From Dryococelus australis (Eukaryota; Arthropoda; Insecta; Phasmatodea; Phasmatidae), in assembly GCA_029891345.1 (NCBI GenBank), contig CM056994.1, positions 225,796,991 through 225,860,990 on the forward strand: a stretch of 64,000 bases of DNA. The letters are read 5' to 3'. The notes beneath the pieces are model-generated. The model worked only from the letters and a program-made list of their open reading frames with translations, did no database searches and was not told the DNA's origin. Position numbers and translations under genes: made by a program. Numbering within the stretch: position 1 is the stretch's first letter; the number at the start of each line of letters is the position of its first letter. This document shows, in pieces, positions 1-10,766 of this stretch.

Positions 1-125
1 AGCTCTATAATCCCTTGTCACTTATCTCATTGATTTACTCCCTGATTACCCACTGTTGTCTCGCCAAGACTTTGTACGGTCTATTGTAAATAGGCGTGGA
101 GTTGTTGAGAAGGATCTCATGTTGT
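1..125 (-). pseudogene. Ty3/gypsy reverse transcriptase, N-terminal edge (cut by window)
   Basis: On the minus strand this stretch encodes the lead-in of a Ty3/gypsy reverse transcriptase. It has a conserved-looking HEI...P.YNRPYKVLARQQ block, then an I.EI..KG segment, matching the usual 'H.I.....PI..RPYR.....'-type start of this domain. The frame contains at least two in-frame stops (in the RE*INE and KGL*S positions), so it is not functional. The catalytic motifs would lie beyond the left end of the window and cannot be assessed. It lies directly downstream of the protease remnant, as expected for a gag-pol order. Assignment to Ty3/gypsy rather than another LTR group is inferred from motif shape and domain order. 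Confidence 0.72.
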
Positions 126-329
126 ATAGTGCGTGTCTGGCGTAAGTTTCTGTTGGTTCGGAAGGCGGCGGTATGCTCTTCTAAGATCTCCTTCAGTTAT
201 TGAAACTGTTGTTCCCAGGTCATGCTGGACCTTTTGTGCGGCTATCGAGTGGGATTCTTGCTAATCGACCGGGTACTCCCAATGTGACATAACTCGTTCA
301 TCGCCCAAGTATACCTCATGCTTTTCGTG

Positions 330-600
330 ATCCATTATGAATTGCTGCTAGTGAAGCCATAGATGTCAGAGAATGACATCATCTTCTATATCTGGAGTGA
401 CAACGAAGTCAGTGTGGATCTTCAGGCTATGCACTTCGAAAGGCGAGGAGATTCATCCGTCGACATTGAGGGTGCAATCTGGCTTGGCTATTCGTACTGC
501 CTTACGCTGGGGTTCCAACTCGTGGTGCTGGTGTTGCAGGAGTAGATTGCTGCGAATAAAATTCCTCGATGCAGCAGAGTCTAACAATGCTAGGGTGGTT
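330..600 (-). pseudogene. Retrotransposon aspartic protease remnant
   Basis: Minus-strand translation shows LLDSAASRNFI with the DSAAS codons at 567-581. This corresponds to the D-(S/T)-G-A-S active-site motif of retroviral-type aspartic proteases, with Gly replaced by Ala. About 65 codons later a DDVIL*..WL block (around 340-383) corresponds to the C-terminal 'hydrophobic-hydrophobic-G-x-x-W-L' motif. Its glycine position is now a stop codon. Several other in-frame stops are present. The enzyme would have processed the gag-pol polyprotein. It lies between the zinc-knuckle region and the reverse transcriptase edge, the canonical order. Clearly decayed. Confidence 0.72.
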
Positions 601-880
601 TTGCCATTTACCCTGATCTCAATGTACAGGGCCGTAGGCGCTTCAGCTGTCTCATCAAGGATTTTGACGGTAGATTCCGTTTGCCTGGCAGAAACGCTCC
701 TTTCTTTCCGCCAGCATTGCTGTTTTCCTTTGATGACTTGGTGGGCGGCGCCCCTTTGTTATGGACAGGTCGTGGTGTCATGGTAGCATCCCGCATATGA
801 GTGGATTTCGGCGGTTGTAAGGCGGGCTTTCGAAGATAGTCTTTATTAAATTGGTTCCCTGGGCAAAACTAACATTTAAG
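600..880 (-). pseudogene. Gag nucleocapsid region with broken zinc knuckle
   Basis: On the minus strand, codons at 835-874 read C-stop-F-C-P-G-N-Q-F-N-K-D-Y. This resembles a CCHC knuckle (C-x2-C-x4-H-x4-C) in which the histidine and the last cysteine are lost and one stop has appeared. It is followed by a basic, Pro/Lys/Ser-rich linker (an open frame of about 62 residues at 608-796) leading into the protease. In a live element this part would bind genomic RNA during particle assembly. Position between capsid and protease supports the call. The knuckle itself is a weak match. Confidence 0.5.
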
Positions 881-899
881 TAGTTTTGGAGGCTACTGT

Positions 900-1458
900 G
901 TAGGTGGCGGGAGGTGGCTTGATACGTGGTCCCCTCTGTCTTCCCTTCATTGAGGGGTTTGGTTGGCTTGGGCTAATGAAGCAGGGCTTGCTCCTGAAAA
1001 TTCTATTCTGCCTCTCAACCTCTATAAATCAGCTCGTCTATTGTTGTGGGTATCTGCAGGAGTAGGATGTTGAGGATTCATGGCAACAATTTGTAGTGTG
1101 ATCTGGCGGATACACGCAGCTTTGCCCCATTTGGAAAGATCCTGCGATACATCTGTACTTTCCTGCGTACAAATATTTGTATCTCATCCCCGGACTTTTG
1201 GCGTATACTGTAGAATTTTGTCAAGTGAGCAATGACTTCTTCTCCAGCAAATTGTTGCATCAGGTGCGTGCTGAGTTGCTGCCAGTCTGTAATGGATTCG
1301 CCGTATACATTCCACCAGTCTAGCCCATTCCCCTTCAGCTTTATGTGGGTTCTGGAAACCCAGTGCTTCTCGGGAATTTTGTGAAGGTGGAATTCTCGCT
1401 CACATTCAGTGATTAAAGTGCATGGATCTTTATGTGGCCATGTAGCGAACTCTGGAAG
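900..1458 (-). pseudogene. Retrotransposon gag (capsid) domain remnant
   Basis: Minus-strand translation gives a coherent retrotransposon gag domain of about 130 residues. In order it shows a W-W-N-V-Y block followed by I-T-D-W, a QQF stretch, a 'F...RQKSGDEIQIFVRRK' helix region, 'YRRIFPN', then LLP and an ILLLQIPTTIDELI segment. These match the 'W..L...F......R.Q...E....Y......L...LP......I......P.T..E.L' layout of the gag family. One in-frame stop follows LLP (1078-1080) and another precedes the domain (1459-1461). After about 1020 the frame shifts. It is the 5' neighbour of the knuckle and protease remnants and is the clearest coding signal of the element. Confidence 0.78.
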
Positions 1459-1539
1459 TTACGCTTCTTCCATGTACATCACGTGACTGTGTGTTGAGGT
1501 GGGTCCGGGGTTGGCGAGTCTATACTTTGTGGTTGGTTT

Positions 1540-1830
1540 ACACACCTCACACTGATAGACCATGTCTGGCCTATATATGGGCTTGTCTGGCCACCTGATG
1601 CATACATGGTAGAAGTTTTCTCTACAGGGGATACAGCATACTGTGTGTATCTTGCAGCCAGGGCAAGTGACCCAATTACAGTATTATGCCTAGTAACAAC
1701 ACTTTGCAGCAGTTTTCTAACCCTTCGGTACACCATGGAATGTCTTCCCAGCCAAGGCAGATATAATGGTACCAGAGGCGACAGTGGGTGCATTGTATGC
1801 GTGAGATTCCCATTCCGGGAAAGCCTGAAC
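1540..1830 (-). pseudogene. Two PHD-like zinc fingers upstream of gag
   Basis: Two cysteine/histidine clusters sit immediately 5' of the gag domain on the minus strand. The second (1540-1665, an uninterrupted 42-codon block) reads CPGC...CCIPC...FYHVC...W...VYQCEVC, close to a C4HC3 PHD pattern but with H-x-C instead of H-x2-C. It is in the same frame as gag, separated from it by a single stop. The first (about 1700-1792) reads CTHC...WYHYIC-LGW...WC in a frame offset by one base. Its N-terminal cysteine pair is not visible. PHD fingers typically read histone tails. In a retroelement they could influence chromatin targeting, but that role is inference. Alternative: a RING-like or other zinc ribbon. 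Confidence 0.55.
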
Positions 1831-2640
1831 GTGAAAAGCGGTTTTGTACAATTGCGGCCCAGTTTGCCTCTTCAAATTCGTGCTCGCTATGGGCTTAGTT
1901 CGACATTCTGGCTGTATTGGTGGGCTCCAAGGGGTGTTTTCTGTGACTCCCTGAAGTCTGATTGTTCTGGGCTCCGTAAGCGTAGAGGTGACTCTCGTGG
2001 TTGGCTCGTTCGTGTTTTCTTGTGCAACTTCGACAGTCTTCGTCCCATATTTGGTGCCAGAAAAAGGTGATTCCCGGGTTGCTCCTCTACTTGACACGTG
2101 ACATACTGGGAATATATACTCACTATATTGTTTTCGTAGTGGACATCGAGATCTTTTGTCTAGATGCTGAGCCAGGTGCTTCTATATGTATAAGGAGGTT
2201 CAGTTTTGCTTTCGTACTGGCACCTAGCCATTGTACAAAACTGATCATGTGGCTATGGAGCAGGTAAAATAATTGGGTGTGGGCAACATGATTCAGCATC
2301 TAGGTGCCACCACTGCCTTGGAATACCTGGGCGACGTTTGGATGGGGTAGCATTTGAGAAAGGTGACTACTTCTGGTACAAAATTTTGACTAACAATGAC
2401 CTTAGGCTTTGGCAGAATGTGGGACGATGGATAACAAGCACTAGGTAGACTATTAGTGGTCTTGAAGGTTGTTCTGTCTGACGCAGATACTCGGCGATCC
2501 ACCCTGGGTACTTGACGGGGCCGGTCTTTTTGGGTGGTGTGAAGAGCTTGCTGGGCAGTGGAACTTCCACAGGGTCTTGCAGATGGCGTAACTCTTGCGC
2601 CTGTCCTTGAAGTGACAAACTAGCTAGCTGTTTGACCAGG
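1831..2640 (-). pseudogene. N-terminal ORF region of the Ty3/gypsy-type element
   Basis: This is GC-richer than the surrounding window and carries overlapping minus-strand open frames (1717-2097 and 2367-2618). They are rich in Pro, Lys, Thr and Arg, for example an 'FTPPKKTGPVKYPGW' stretch. No catalytic or structural motif is recognisable. Its location upstream of the PHD-like fingers and gag suggests the damaged 5' end of the first ORF of the same element. The frames do not join without frameshifts. No homology is claimed. Confidence 0.4.
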
Positions 2641-3060
2641 GAAGACTAATATTTGTGTGCTCTAACTGATGCTCAGAGAGGGTCTGTCTAACTCTCTCCT
2701 TCAAGCCTTTCCTCTGGGCTTAGGGCACTGGGATTTGGAACTTACTCTCGTACTACTGTACCACATTTGCAGGCTCCTTGTGCAGTGATATGTGTGGCAC
2801 CACGTGCGATAGTAGATAGGCTGACACCCTATTCCTAAGTCTGGCGGAGACTGCGGGCGCGAGGGGAGTCAGGCCTCACCTTGTCCAGATACACACACGG
2901 GTGTGTGGCCCTGTCCCAGTTTTCCTAACCTAGGGGACACAAGTCTCTTCCAGCGGAGCCCACTCAGGAGAGGCTAGTGAACACCAGGTCGACAAGCTGT
3001 TCTAAGGACAGTATACCTGTGTGGCTTCAGCTCCTTTCCGTCAATCCCGGAGGGTGTGTT
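2641..3060 (-). mobile_element. Probable leader/LTR portion of the Ty3/gypsy-type element
   Basis: This GC-rich, stop-rich stretch lies 5' (to the right) of the element's first ORF and ends where composition changes back to AT-rich near 3060. By position it should contain the untranslated leader and perhaps the 5' LTR. I could not find a convincing primer-binding site or TG...CA boundaries. The partner LTR would lie outside the window, so LTR identity cannot be tested here. Confidence 0.3.
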
Positions 3061-4082
3061 GGTTAAAAAAATTGTGTCAGGCTCGTTTGAGTAAAATTTT
3101 CTGGGATCAGCTGCAAACCTGTTCCACGAGGGTAACTATGGGAGGGTGCTAAGTCTACACGTAAGATATTCAAAATAAAAGCTGACCCACGTTTTATTTT
3201 GTTTTACGGAAATAAACACTTGGTGAATGCACTCTAGCTCCTGGTCAGCTGTGCAACTTTCAGCCTGAAAGCTACAAGTGAAAGTTATGGGGGTCGGTAC
3301 TGGTGCACAACAAAATGGGAATGCGGTTTGAGCTGCAGTAGTTTAGGCAACAAACTCTTGCATTGTCGTACGAATGTGGTGTACGTAACGATGTAAAGAA
3401 ATCATTGACATGTAGCAGGATGACTAAGCAAATAACGTGACAGGATTTAGCCTTGAAAAAGACTTTAAGGGGAGGTCCTTTACAGATACGTCTGTGATTG
3501 TAGGTCGCAGGGTTTGTGTGGTACGTAGCGAAAGAGCTCCTGACTAACGTAACCTAACCCTATCACAAGCGTAGCTCACGCGATGACAGTGTGTTCTCCT
3601 CAGCAATGGGTGCTAGAACGAACGCAAAATGGGTGATTCCTGACCAGCAAGTGCTAGGAAGAGTGGAGATCAATCTGGTCAAGTCTGAGCGGCAAGTACT
3701 AGAAACGAAAATTGCTGTGGAGATATGGGCCACCTCTGCTTTTATATTAATTTTGGGTGGCTCCCAGCTACTCATTGGTTCGTGCCACTAGGGTGAGGGG
3801 TGATCACAAGCAGGGGGTACGAATGCATGGCTTGCCTGCTGGAAGGGGATGTGAAACAAAAGACAAGCGATAATTACTACTATAGTTCTCTAGCGGGGAG
3901 TAAAAGAACTCACTGTCCTTAAAACATTGTTACGGTGAGCCAGTGAATAAAACAATCTGCAAGGCAGACAGTACTATTTCACATATTAACAGGACCAAGT
4001 TAACTTCCAACTCCGCAACAAACTGACCTTAGGGATGGAGCAGAAGTCGCTAAAATCACTATTGTTATAAATACATCATGCA
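3061..4082. other. Unassigned intergenic DNA
   Basis: No coding, structural or inverted-repeat signal could be supported. Two overlapping short open frames on opposite strands (3563-3791) have no recognisable motif and are probably chance. The 3590-3800 stretch is somewhat GC-richer and could belong to one of the flanking retroelements. Confidence 0.4.
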
Positions 4083-4832
4083 TCACAACCTATCTAAAAT
4101 AATGTGTACATTTGATAATAACTTGATCTGTGAGTTAGTAATAACTGCATTTTCTTGAGACACTTGCTTTTCTTGCATATTACCAATTATTTTTAATTGC
4201 AGAGTATTGTTTATTATAATGCAGAATCTTGTTTTCTCAGTTATAGAATTTCTGTTCCCTTGTCTCAAAATTTCCTGTCTCCTATCGAATAGTTTATGGT
4301 ATTCAGTGTGCAGAAAACTCCTGTCCCTAGTCATAGGCAAGTTTTCAAAGTGTTTGTTTGCTTCTCCTACTGACAGGAGATAGTGGATGTGCGGAACATT
4401 GTCCAGTTCATCATTCTTGATAATTGAACTGTTAAAAACATCATGAAAATGTTTGAATTATGAGATTTCACCAGAAAAGTTTGAAGGATTTAGTGTACGT
4501 AATTTTACCGTACATTTTGTGCTTATAGACGAACTAGTATGAACAATTTTAGTGAAGTATCCAATAATGACATGCACTTAGCCTTTGTCAACATATAAGA
4601 ATCCTCAAAAGCTTCCCTGTCTGTGGAATTATCAATCTCTACATCATTATCTTCCAACTTGTCCTGGCCCTCATTATACTGGTTGTATGTCTCCAGTAAG
4701 AGTTTCAGTTTAACTCAAATGAGGTTGTCTGCATCCATATCACAAGTGTTTGCAAAATCAGCTAATCTCGTTAATGCAGTCTTGGCTCTGTCCCTTCATC
4801 TGACAAACTTTTTTCTTGCTATCTGGATCCAT
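4083..4832 (-). pseudogene. BEL/Pao-type retrotransposon gag remnant
   Basis: Minus-strand translation starting at the ATG at 4830-4832 gives a Lys-rich start. After one frameshift it gives a helical segment with RLADFANT, LLLETYNQYNEGQDKLE and DREAFEDSY. This is the typical N-terminal coiled region of BEL/Pao gag (DUF1759-like: L-x-R...F...LE..W..F...Q..LE...R..FE..Y). Further on comes a second block with NPSNFSGEIS, FKHFHDVFNSSI, NDELDNVPHIHYLL, GEA and NLPMT. It matches the 'LP.F.G....W..F...F...I......S...KF.YL.....GEA...I..LP' capsid block. Stops interrupt both blocks and frames change between them. The element would encode particle proteins; no protease, RT or integrase remnant was found nearby. 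Confidence 0.75.
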
Positions 4833-5704
4833 TGTAAGGGCGAAAGAGAAGATGAAGGAATAAAAGGCTTGCCTCACCCAGTGGAGTCTTGCCACCTGCC
4901 TGTGAGAAGTTGATAAGGCTTCTCATGCAGATGCTGTATTGGGAGCGCTTCATATTATAGGTCCCATTGGGTTCTTATCAGCACATAGTCCAGCCTGTTG
5001 TTGACCTTCCAGGTACCGATATTTGTATGTAATAGGAGAATTGTGCAAAGTGGAGTCTGTCACTCACATGTGAGAACGTGTTAAGACTGTTGTTTCGTAA
5101 TGCTGCTGTGCTGCAGAGGTTACACAATGTTCCTATGCGCACATGGCCTGGTGTTGTTTCATCACATACCGTCAGAAAGTTTCATGTGTAGCCTAGTCAG
5201 CACAAGTTTCATGTGAAACAAAAAGAAATTCGGCCCAATGGAGGACCACTGTTGGCTCTGTAGAGAATCAGCCTGTAAGTAATGATCTGTAAACTAGCCC
5301 TGGTGGATTTCTGTTTCACACTGTCTATTTATTTCTACAACATACAAGGCAACACACCAGCCATGCGACCCTAGCCTTACTTAACTCCCTCACGACTGGA
5401 CTTCGCCAGCCCCCTGGCTTAACCATGTGTCAACACCACTCAGCATGAGGCACTGTTCAGTGAACACAAGCCGAAAAAGATGTGACTGCTATGAATTGAT
5501 CTTATGCATTTAAACTCTAAAAATATGCATGCCATAACCCTGACAAAGAAAAATCATCCCACACATCACATTTCTACAGACTCAAATATAAATATACAGT
5601 AAACAGCAGTACTGAGATATCTAGGCATATTATTAGAGAGTAAACTTCTTTTCCATGCACATGTGGCAAACTTTGTTACTTGTTCTTAAGTTTATTGGCC
5701 TTGT
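4833..5704. other. Flank of the BEL/Pao remnant, no gene seen
   Basis: Lies 5' of the BEL/Pao gag on the minus strand, so it may contain that element's leader. I found no LTR boundaries or primer-binding site that I could defend. From about 5450 it becomes ordinary AT-rich DNA. Confidence 0.35.
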
Positions 5705-5712
5705 AAAATTTC

Positions 5713-6921
5713 TAGGGATGGGCCAATACCGATACAGATTCTAAGCTGCAGATACTGCCGATTACAGTGATACAAATACCAGTTTTTATGAGCACAATCT
5801 TAATTCCCAATTATCAATATTTGGAAATACTTTTTTATTACTTAAATTTAGGTCTTCAGTTTTGTGAACACTTTTAGCACTTTATATTAGGTGTGTACAG
5901 CATAGAAATGAAATAAACACTAATTTTAATAATACATTATAAGATAGACAGTTTAACTGGGCATATAAGTGACTTAACAGTCAAGCAAAAACTGTTACCA
6001 GACAACACAGCTCTCGTTACAAACTGAGTTCCTTAAAGATAACCTCAAAATACATTTTTGGTTAAAACAACTGCCTAAAGATGCCACTAAGAGAAACTTA
6101 TCGAAATTAATTTAATATTAAATATTCTTTTGAAATTAAGTGAATTTTTTTATTCATGGTAGTATTTTCGCTTAGTGTTCCTTCGTCAGCCAAGCCATAC
6201 TCAATCCCTTGGTTAAAATGAAAACAACGGATTTATTTGTGACAATTTTTGCCAGTTATTACATGCTGAGTTTTATTCAGACCCTTAACATTCTAACCAA
6301 AACTGCAGCTGACAGTTTCCAATAAGAACTACGTCCCGTCAAATTACCGCCTCGGTCATAACCTTAAACTTGCCTTAATAACACCACAGATAGTTGAATA
6401 CAGTGTCAGAGTGTTGAATTTTGTTTTCATTGTTGCCATCTTACGAATGTAATATTGCATAAGAAGAATAAGAATACCGGTTGCTTTCTCATTGTCGCCA
6501 ATCTACTATTGCAGTCTAACATAAGAAGAAAATAAAAAAAAGTATATCTTGCTGGTTTAATCAATACTAACAATAGCACCAGTTAACGATTATCTGTGTT
6601 GTTTTGCATTCACGTAGTATCCAAAAACCAATGATGCACACAGTCTTTGGTGAATGCACCAACAGAATATACTGTAAAATGTAAACAACTGGAACAAATC
6701 ATCGAAAAACAATTGTTCTGAATATATTTTGGGTTTAGGACAGAATATCTGATCGATGGTTGCGGTAAATTAATGCTTTACGAGATTTAATATGCTGGTT
6801 TATTTACCAGTGTGTTAAATAAATTAGTGCTACTAATTGGTGAATAATAATCAGTAAATACTGTTCAGATGATGACGATGGTTGTGGTATCGGCCAGTTA
6901 ATCGGTATCGACCCATCCCTA
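5713..6921. mobile_element. Non-autonomous hAT-like element with 8-bp target duplication
   Basis: The left end begins TAGGGATGGGCCAATACCGA and the right end, read inward, begins TAGGGATGGGTCGATACCGA (18 of 20 identical). The flanks are AAAATTTC at 5705-5712 and GAAATTTC at 6922-6929, an 8-bp target-site duplication with one mismatch. Subterminal copies of a GATAC/GATACC motif follow the left end. The 1,209-bp interior is AT-rich without an open frame, so transposase would have been supplied elsewhere. TIR sequence and 8-bp duplication together support the hAT superfamily. Confidence 0.82.
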
Positions 6922-6929
6922 GAAATTTC

Positions 6930-7249
6930 TTACTTTTGCTGCTTCTTTACCTGATCCTGTTATTTGCTTGACTCCTTAAATATAAATTAGAACTTTTCTA
7001 TTGTCTGAAATTCTCTTACTGCTACTGATATTCCTAAACTAGAAAAAAAGACAAGAAAATATTATCATGTTGATGCGTGATGAGTTCTGGTTCAGAGTAA
7101 GTAATGTCATGTCTCGAAGTAGCGACTTTGGTTAGTGCTCATCTGAGGCACTTACGGGGGTGACCTGCATCCCAATTAATGTCGGACAAGGGCACGACCT
7201 GAATATTGAGTATGTAGCGTCAGCTCCCGACTTGGAACAAAAGTCAGAT
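6930..7249. other. Left flank of family G copy 1
   Basis: No gene is visible. The part from about 7090 onward has the GC content of the adjacent family G copy and may be its end, but I could not align it to the other two copies. Confidence 0.3.
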
Positions 7250-8700
7250 GCTGGTTTGGCTATTTATGGATTTGCTGGTGTGCTAGCTGGGGTACAGCTG
7301 CCGGTAGATCCTAACTAACCCCACGGACTGCTTTGACAGGAACTCCAACTGCTGCTGTTGAAGGACCTTGGTGGGCTGGGGTAGCGTCGGATCTTGAACC
7401 TTGGGCAGACTGCTCCTACTGGTACCTTCTTTCTCTGTTGAAGGCTGCGACGAGAAGTTAAGCCCTACTGACTTGCGGGTGGCTTGAGCTTGTTCCCATG
7501 GGGTTGACTGGCAGAGTGCCGAACTGGGTTCGGTGTATCCCCAGGTAGACTGGTAGGCAATAGTTGCCTGTTGTTCCCTAATGTCCCTCCCACCTCTCTT
7601 GGTGAAGAGAATTCGGTTCAAAACCTTGTCTGGGAAGATAGGACCAGGCAACATGTGTTCCCTATTTAAATGTGTTCTGCCATCTAGGCACAACAGAACG
7701 ATGTGAGTACAATCTTATTCCTCAACTGGTAACACAAACGGTGTGGTGGTTGAAGAGCGGCTTCCCTCTGAGACTCTCCATTAGCTTCGACGGGTGAGCC
7801 CCTTGAGTGGACAGGTCCAACCCAGAGCCAATCAACATTCCCTCCAGCAACGCAAACGGTGCGGTGGATAGGTGCAAGTTGGTCTAGAAACTTATAATCT
7901 CAAACAGCAGTATGACTAGTGGTTGTGGCTCTACTATTCAATACAGCACATGTACCAAATGGGTCGCCATAGAATGGTGTGTGTTCTGACGTACAAATTC
8001 CCCCGTCCGGAAGAACTTGTAGTTCTACACTACAACTGGTATTGGCAAACCTGGTCTCCTGCTTCGCTCTGAGGGACATAGATGTCTACTATGGTAGTCT
8101 GGAAGAACTCAAGTGATAATGAGAGAGTAGTTATGTTCAGAACGTGTTTATTCTGTTAGGAATAAGACACGGTGGCCCGTACTATCTCCTGTCTACCCAG
8201 AGTTGACTGGAAGTAGTAAACTATGCTGTCTTGGTGAAGGGGACGTGTTCTAATCTGACTGGGGGCAGTTTCGACTAGGTAGCTAATGACAACTTTCCCT
8301 GTCTGTGTATGTGTGCCCTGATGAGGCTTAGGGTGCCTATATCCTGAAGGGCACATGGGCGTAGCTATTGCCAGGGGCAAGTGAGTTAGGGTGGCAGATT
8401 AATTCTGGAAGACTTCACAGTGAGGAGGGTTTCTGAAGGTCTGCTGTTAGGCGGCGGTGAGCAGAGTATCTGGCCGGTAATAGTGGCTGTCAGAAGAGCT
8501 GACGATCAACTGGCGTTTCCAGCCTATGCATGGGAATATATTGTGCTTCAGCTGAAGACTTCGCCGGCCCGGTGGTGGGGGGTGCTGTGCACATGTATCT
8601 TGGGTACAGGTAAGGGCGGCCACTGTTGGCATTCAAAATCTCTCGGCGCACCCTTGAACTTCTTCGGGGTTGGAGCGAGTGTCAATTACTGATAATCATT
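7250..8700 (-). mobile_element. Family G repeat, copy 1 (unclassified GC-rich element)
   Basis: This 1.45-kb GC-rich block resembles two other blocks in the window in order and sequence (39130-39644 plus 42481-43560 in the same orientation, and 61850-63250 inverted). Shared landmarks include GGTGAAGGRGACSTG near 8236 (compare 43016 and, inverted, about 62490), TCTCCYGCTTYGCTCT near 8060 (compare 42846), and a GCTTGAGCT-containing block near 7480 (compare 39495). In the presumed sense orientation (minus) there is a 136-residue Gln/Ser-rich open frame at 7283-7693. It has no recognised domain. It could be the non-pol part of an LTR retrotransposon, but no RT, protease or LTR was recognised. Confidence 0.6.
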
Positions 8701-10722
8701 TGTTGGCATCTTCTCGAGGAGAGGTAGCATATTGCATGGCTTACTGGACGACTGCATTGTTGAAACCTATAATTCTGGCATGTGTTTAATAAATCCCCAG
8801 TCGAAGGAAAATCCTGTAGGCGCTCCGTTAGAAATTCTATACTTTCAAACCCCATTCATTGTTCCATGTAGATGAAGCGAAGTAGTTAATTCAAATAGCC
8901 AGTAAGCATGTCATGCATCAATGTACATGTGATAAATTAAATTTCTCTGTTGAAACTAAAATTACATCCCTGAAATATTGTTGAGACACCCGTAATGGTA
9001 AATTTTGTCTGAACGTAATAACTTCATAATTAGGTATTCCTGATATTCTTAGTATGATAGGATTCAGAATTCCAAAATGTAAATGTAGTGACGCTTTTTA
9101 TAGATATTAACTAATATTTTGATTAATGTGCCTATAACAGAACTAAATAATAACCTGACTATACATGGTAGTGATTTATGTAGTTTTTAACGAAGGCTAT
9201 TGTTTAATGTATTGTTTCATATTTTTCTTTTCTATGTAGTTTTTATGTTCTTTTGGACACTAATCTTGCCTAAAATTACTGCTGGACAGCAGGACTACCC
9301 ATGCCAGAATTTGTTTTCGAGAAGATTAGAGCTTTTTATAAATAGTGCTTATGTTAGTGTTTGTTGTATAAATTGTGTTCTACATGCCGTCCTGGCTTAT
9401 ATGCTGTTGACATATACGTTTAAATCAATAAATAACAATGATACAATAATAATTTATTGCTATTGCAGAATAACTATTGCATCACTGTTTATTATGAATT
9501 TGAGATTTCTTCATAGATATACAACGATATAGCATAACATTGTGTGGTTTCATTTGTCTTGCTCCTATTGAAATTTCATTTCTGACACATTCACCTGGGT
9601 ATTTTTCACACATTTATTATAGTCTATTCACAATATCTCCATTCTTTTATAAGCAAATGTGTGAAAAATCACTATGTATATGCATGATGTGTGGGGTTCT
9701 TTCATTAATATGTCATGTATATTTTCTATACATTATTATATTTCATTTTAAATTACTATGAATAAAAACAAGAAAAAATGTGTGTATGTTTGGTAATGCT
9801 TACTAAAAACAATTCTCGTATAAAATACTATAAAATTGATTTCATACAAAGGTGGTGCAGAGTCCCTTTGGTCTGATTTTCTAGACTTAGTTGCTTTGTT
9901 TGCATATGGCAGAGGAATAGCGTGAAAGTAGAACTTTAGTAGGGCTTCAGAAGAGTTGGAAGTAACCGTGAATGGACTATACATACATTGTTAATAGACT
10001 TAAACAAACCCATACCAAAAATATGTTTCTGAAGTCTATAATTTTTTTTTTAGTTGCTGGAGATATTTCAGCTATTGACCACTGTTGTAATTGGTTTTTA
10101 GGTTGGCTTCTTCCCCAAGGTGTACGTTCATGTTGTCCAAGAGGCAGATTGAAAAATTTTAGCAGAGGAATGAAATGCCAACAGCCTTTGAAAATGGAGA
10201 GGTTTTTTGCTATGGACTTGTAATGGTAAAAATTGAAATGCATTAGCGTGGCCCTAAGATTCTGGTGCTTATTTATGTGTATATACTATAGGTAATTCTT
10301 GCCACTTATTTTTGCATATTTTTAACAGATGGTAAATGCTGCTAATATTTTTGTAGATGTTGGTTTACACATGTTAAAGATGTCAAATTAGTAAATACTC
10401 CATAATAGTCACAAGTGACATTTGAGCACTATTGCTGATATAGCAGTATTTTTTTCAACTTGGCAACCTGTCAGCAGTATTTTTCCAGGGCATGGATATG
10501 TGAAGAGAATGTTACATGTTTTGACAAGAATATTTATAAGGATAGGTTTGTATGTGAAATGCATTCCCCAGGGCATGTTACAAGATAATAGCAGTAAAAC
10601 TGAGGTTTATCATTTATTGGATGAACAAAGTATATTTGAAGAAATGATTGCTGCTGTTCTTTTATTTATTATTGTGTTCTTTACAGTGTAATAGTACAAA
10701 TTATTATCATAATACACACACA

Positions 10723-10766
<44 letters not shown>

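Noticed and set aside
9200..9761. Adjacent open frames of 110 and 73 codons
   Set aside because: Composition (Ile, Phe, Tyr, Cys, Leu) follows AT-rich DNA; no domain, splice context or homologous motif.
9840..9960. Minus-strand segment resembling the C-terminus of pogo-type transposase
   Set aside because: Only a loose Pro/Lys/Ser pattern; no DDE or HTH motif nearby.
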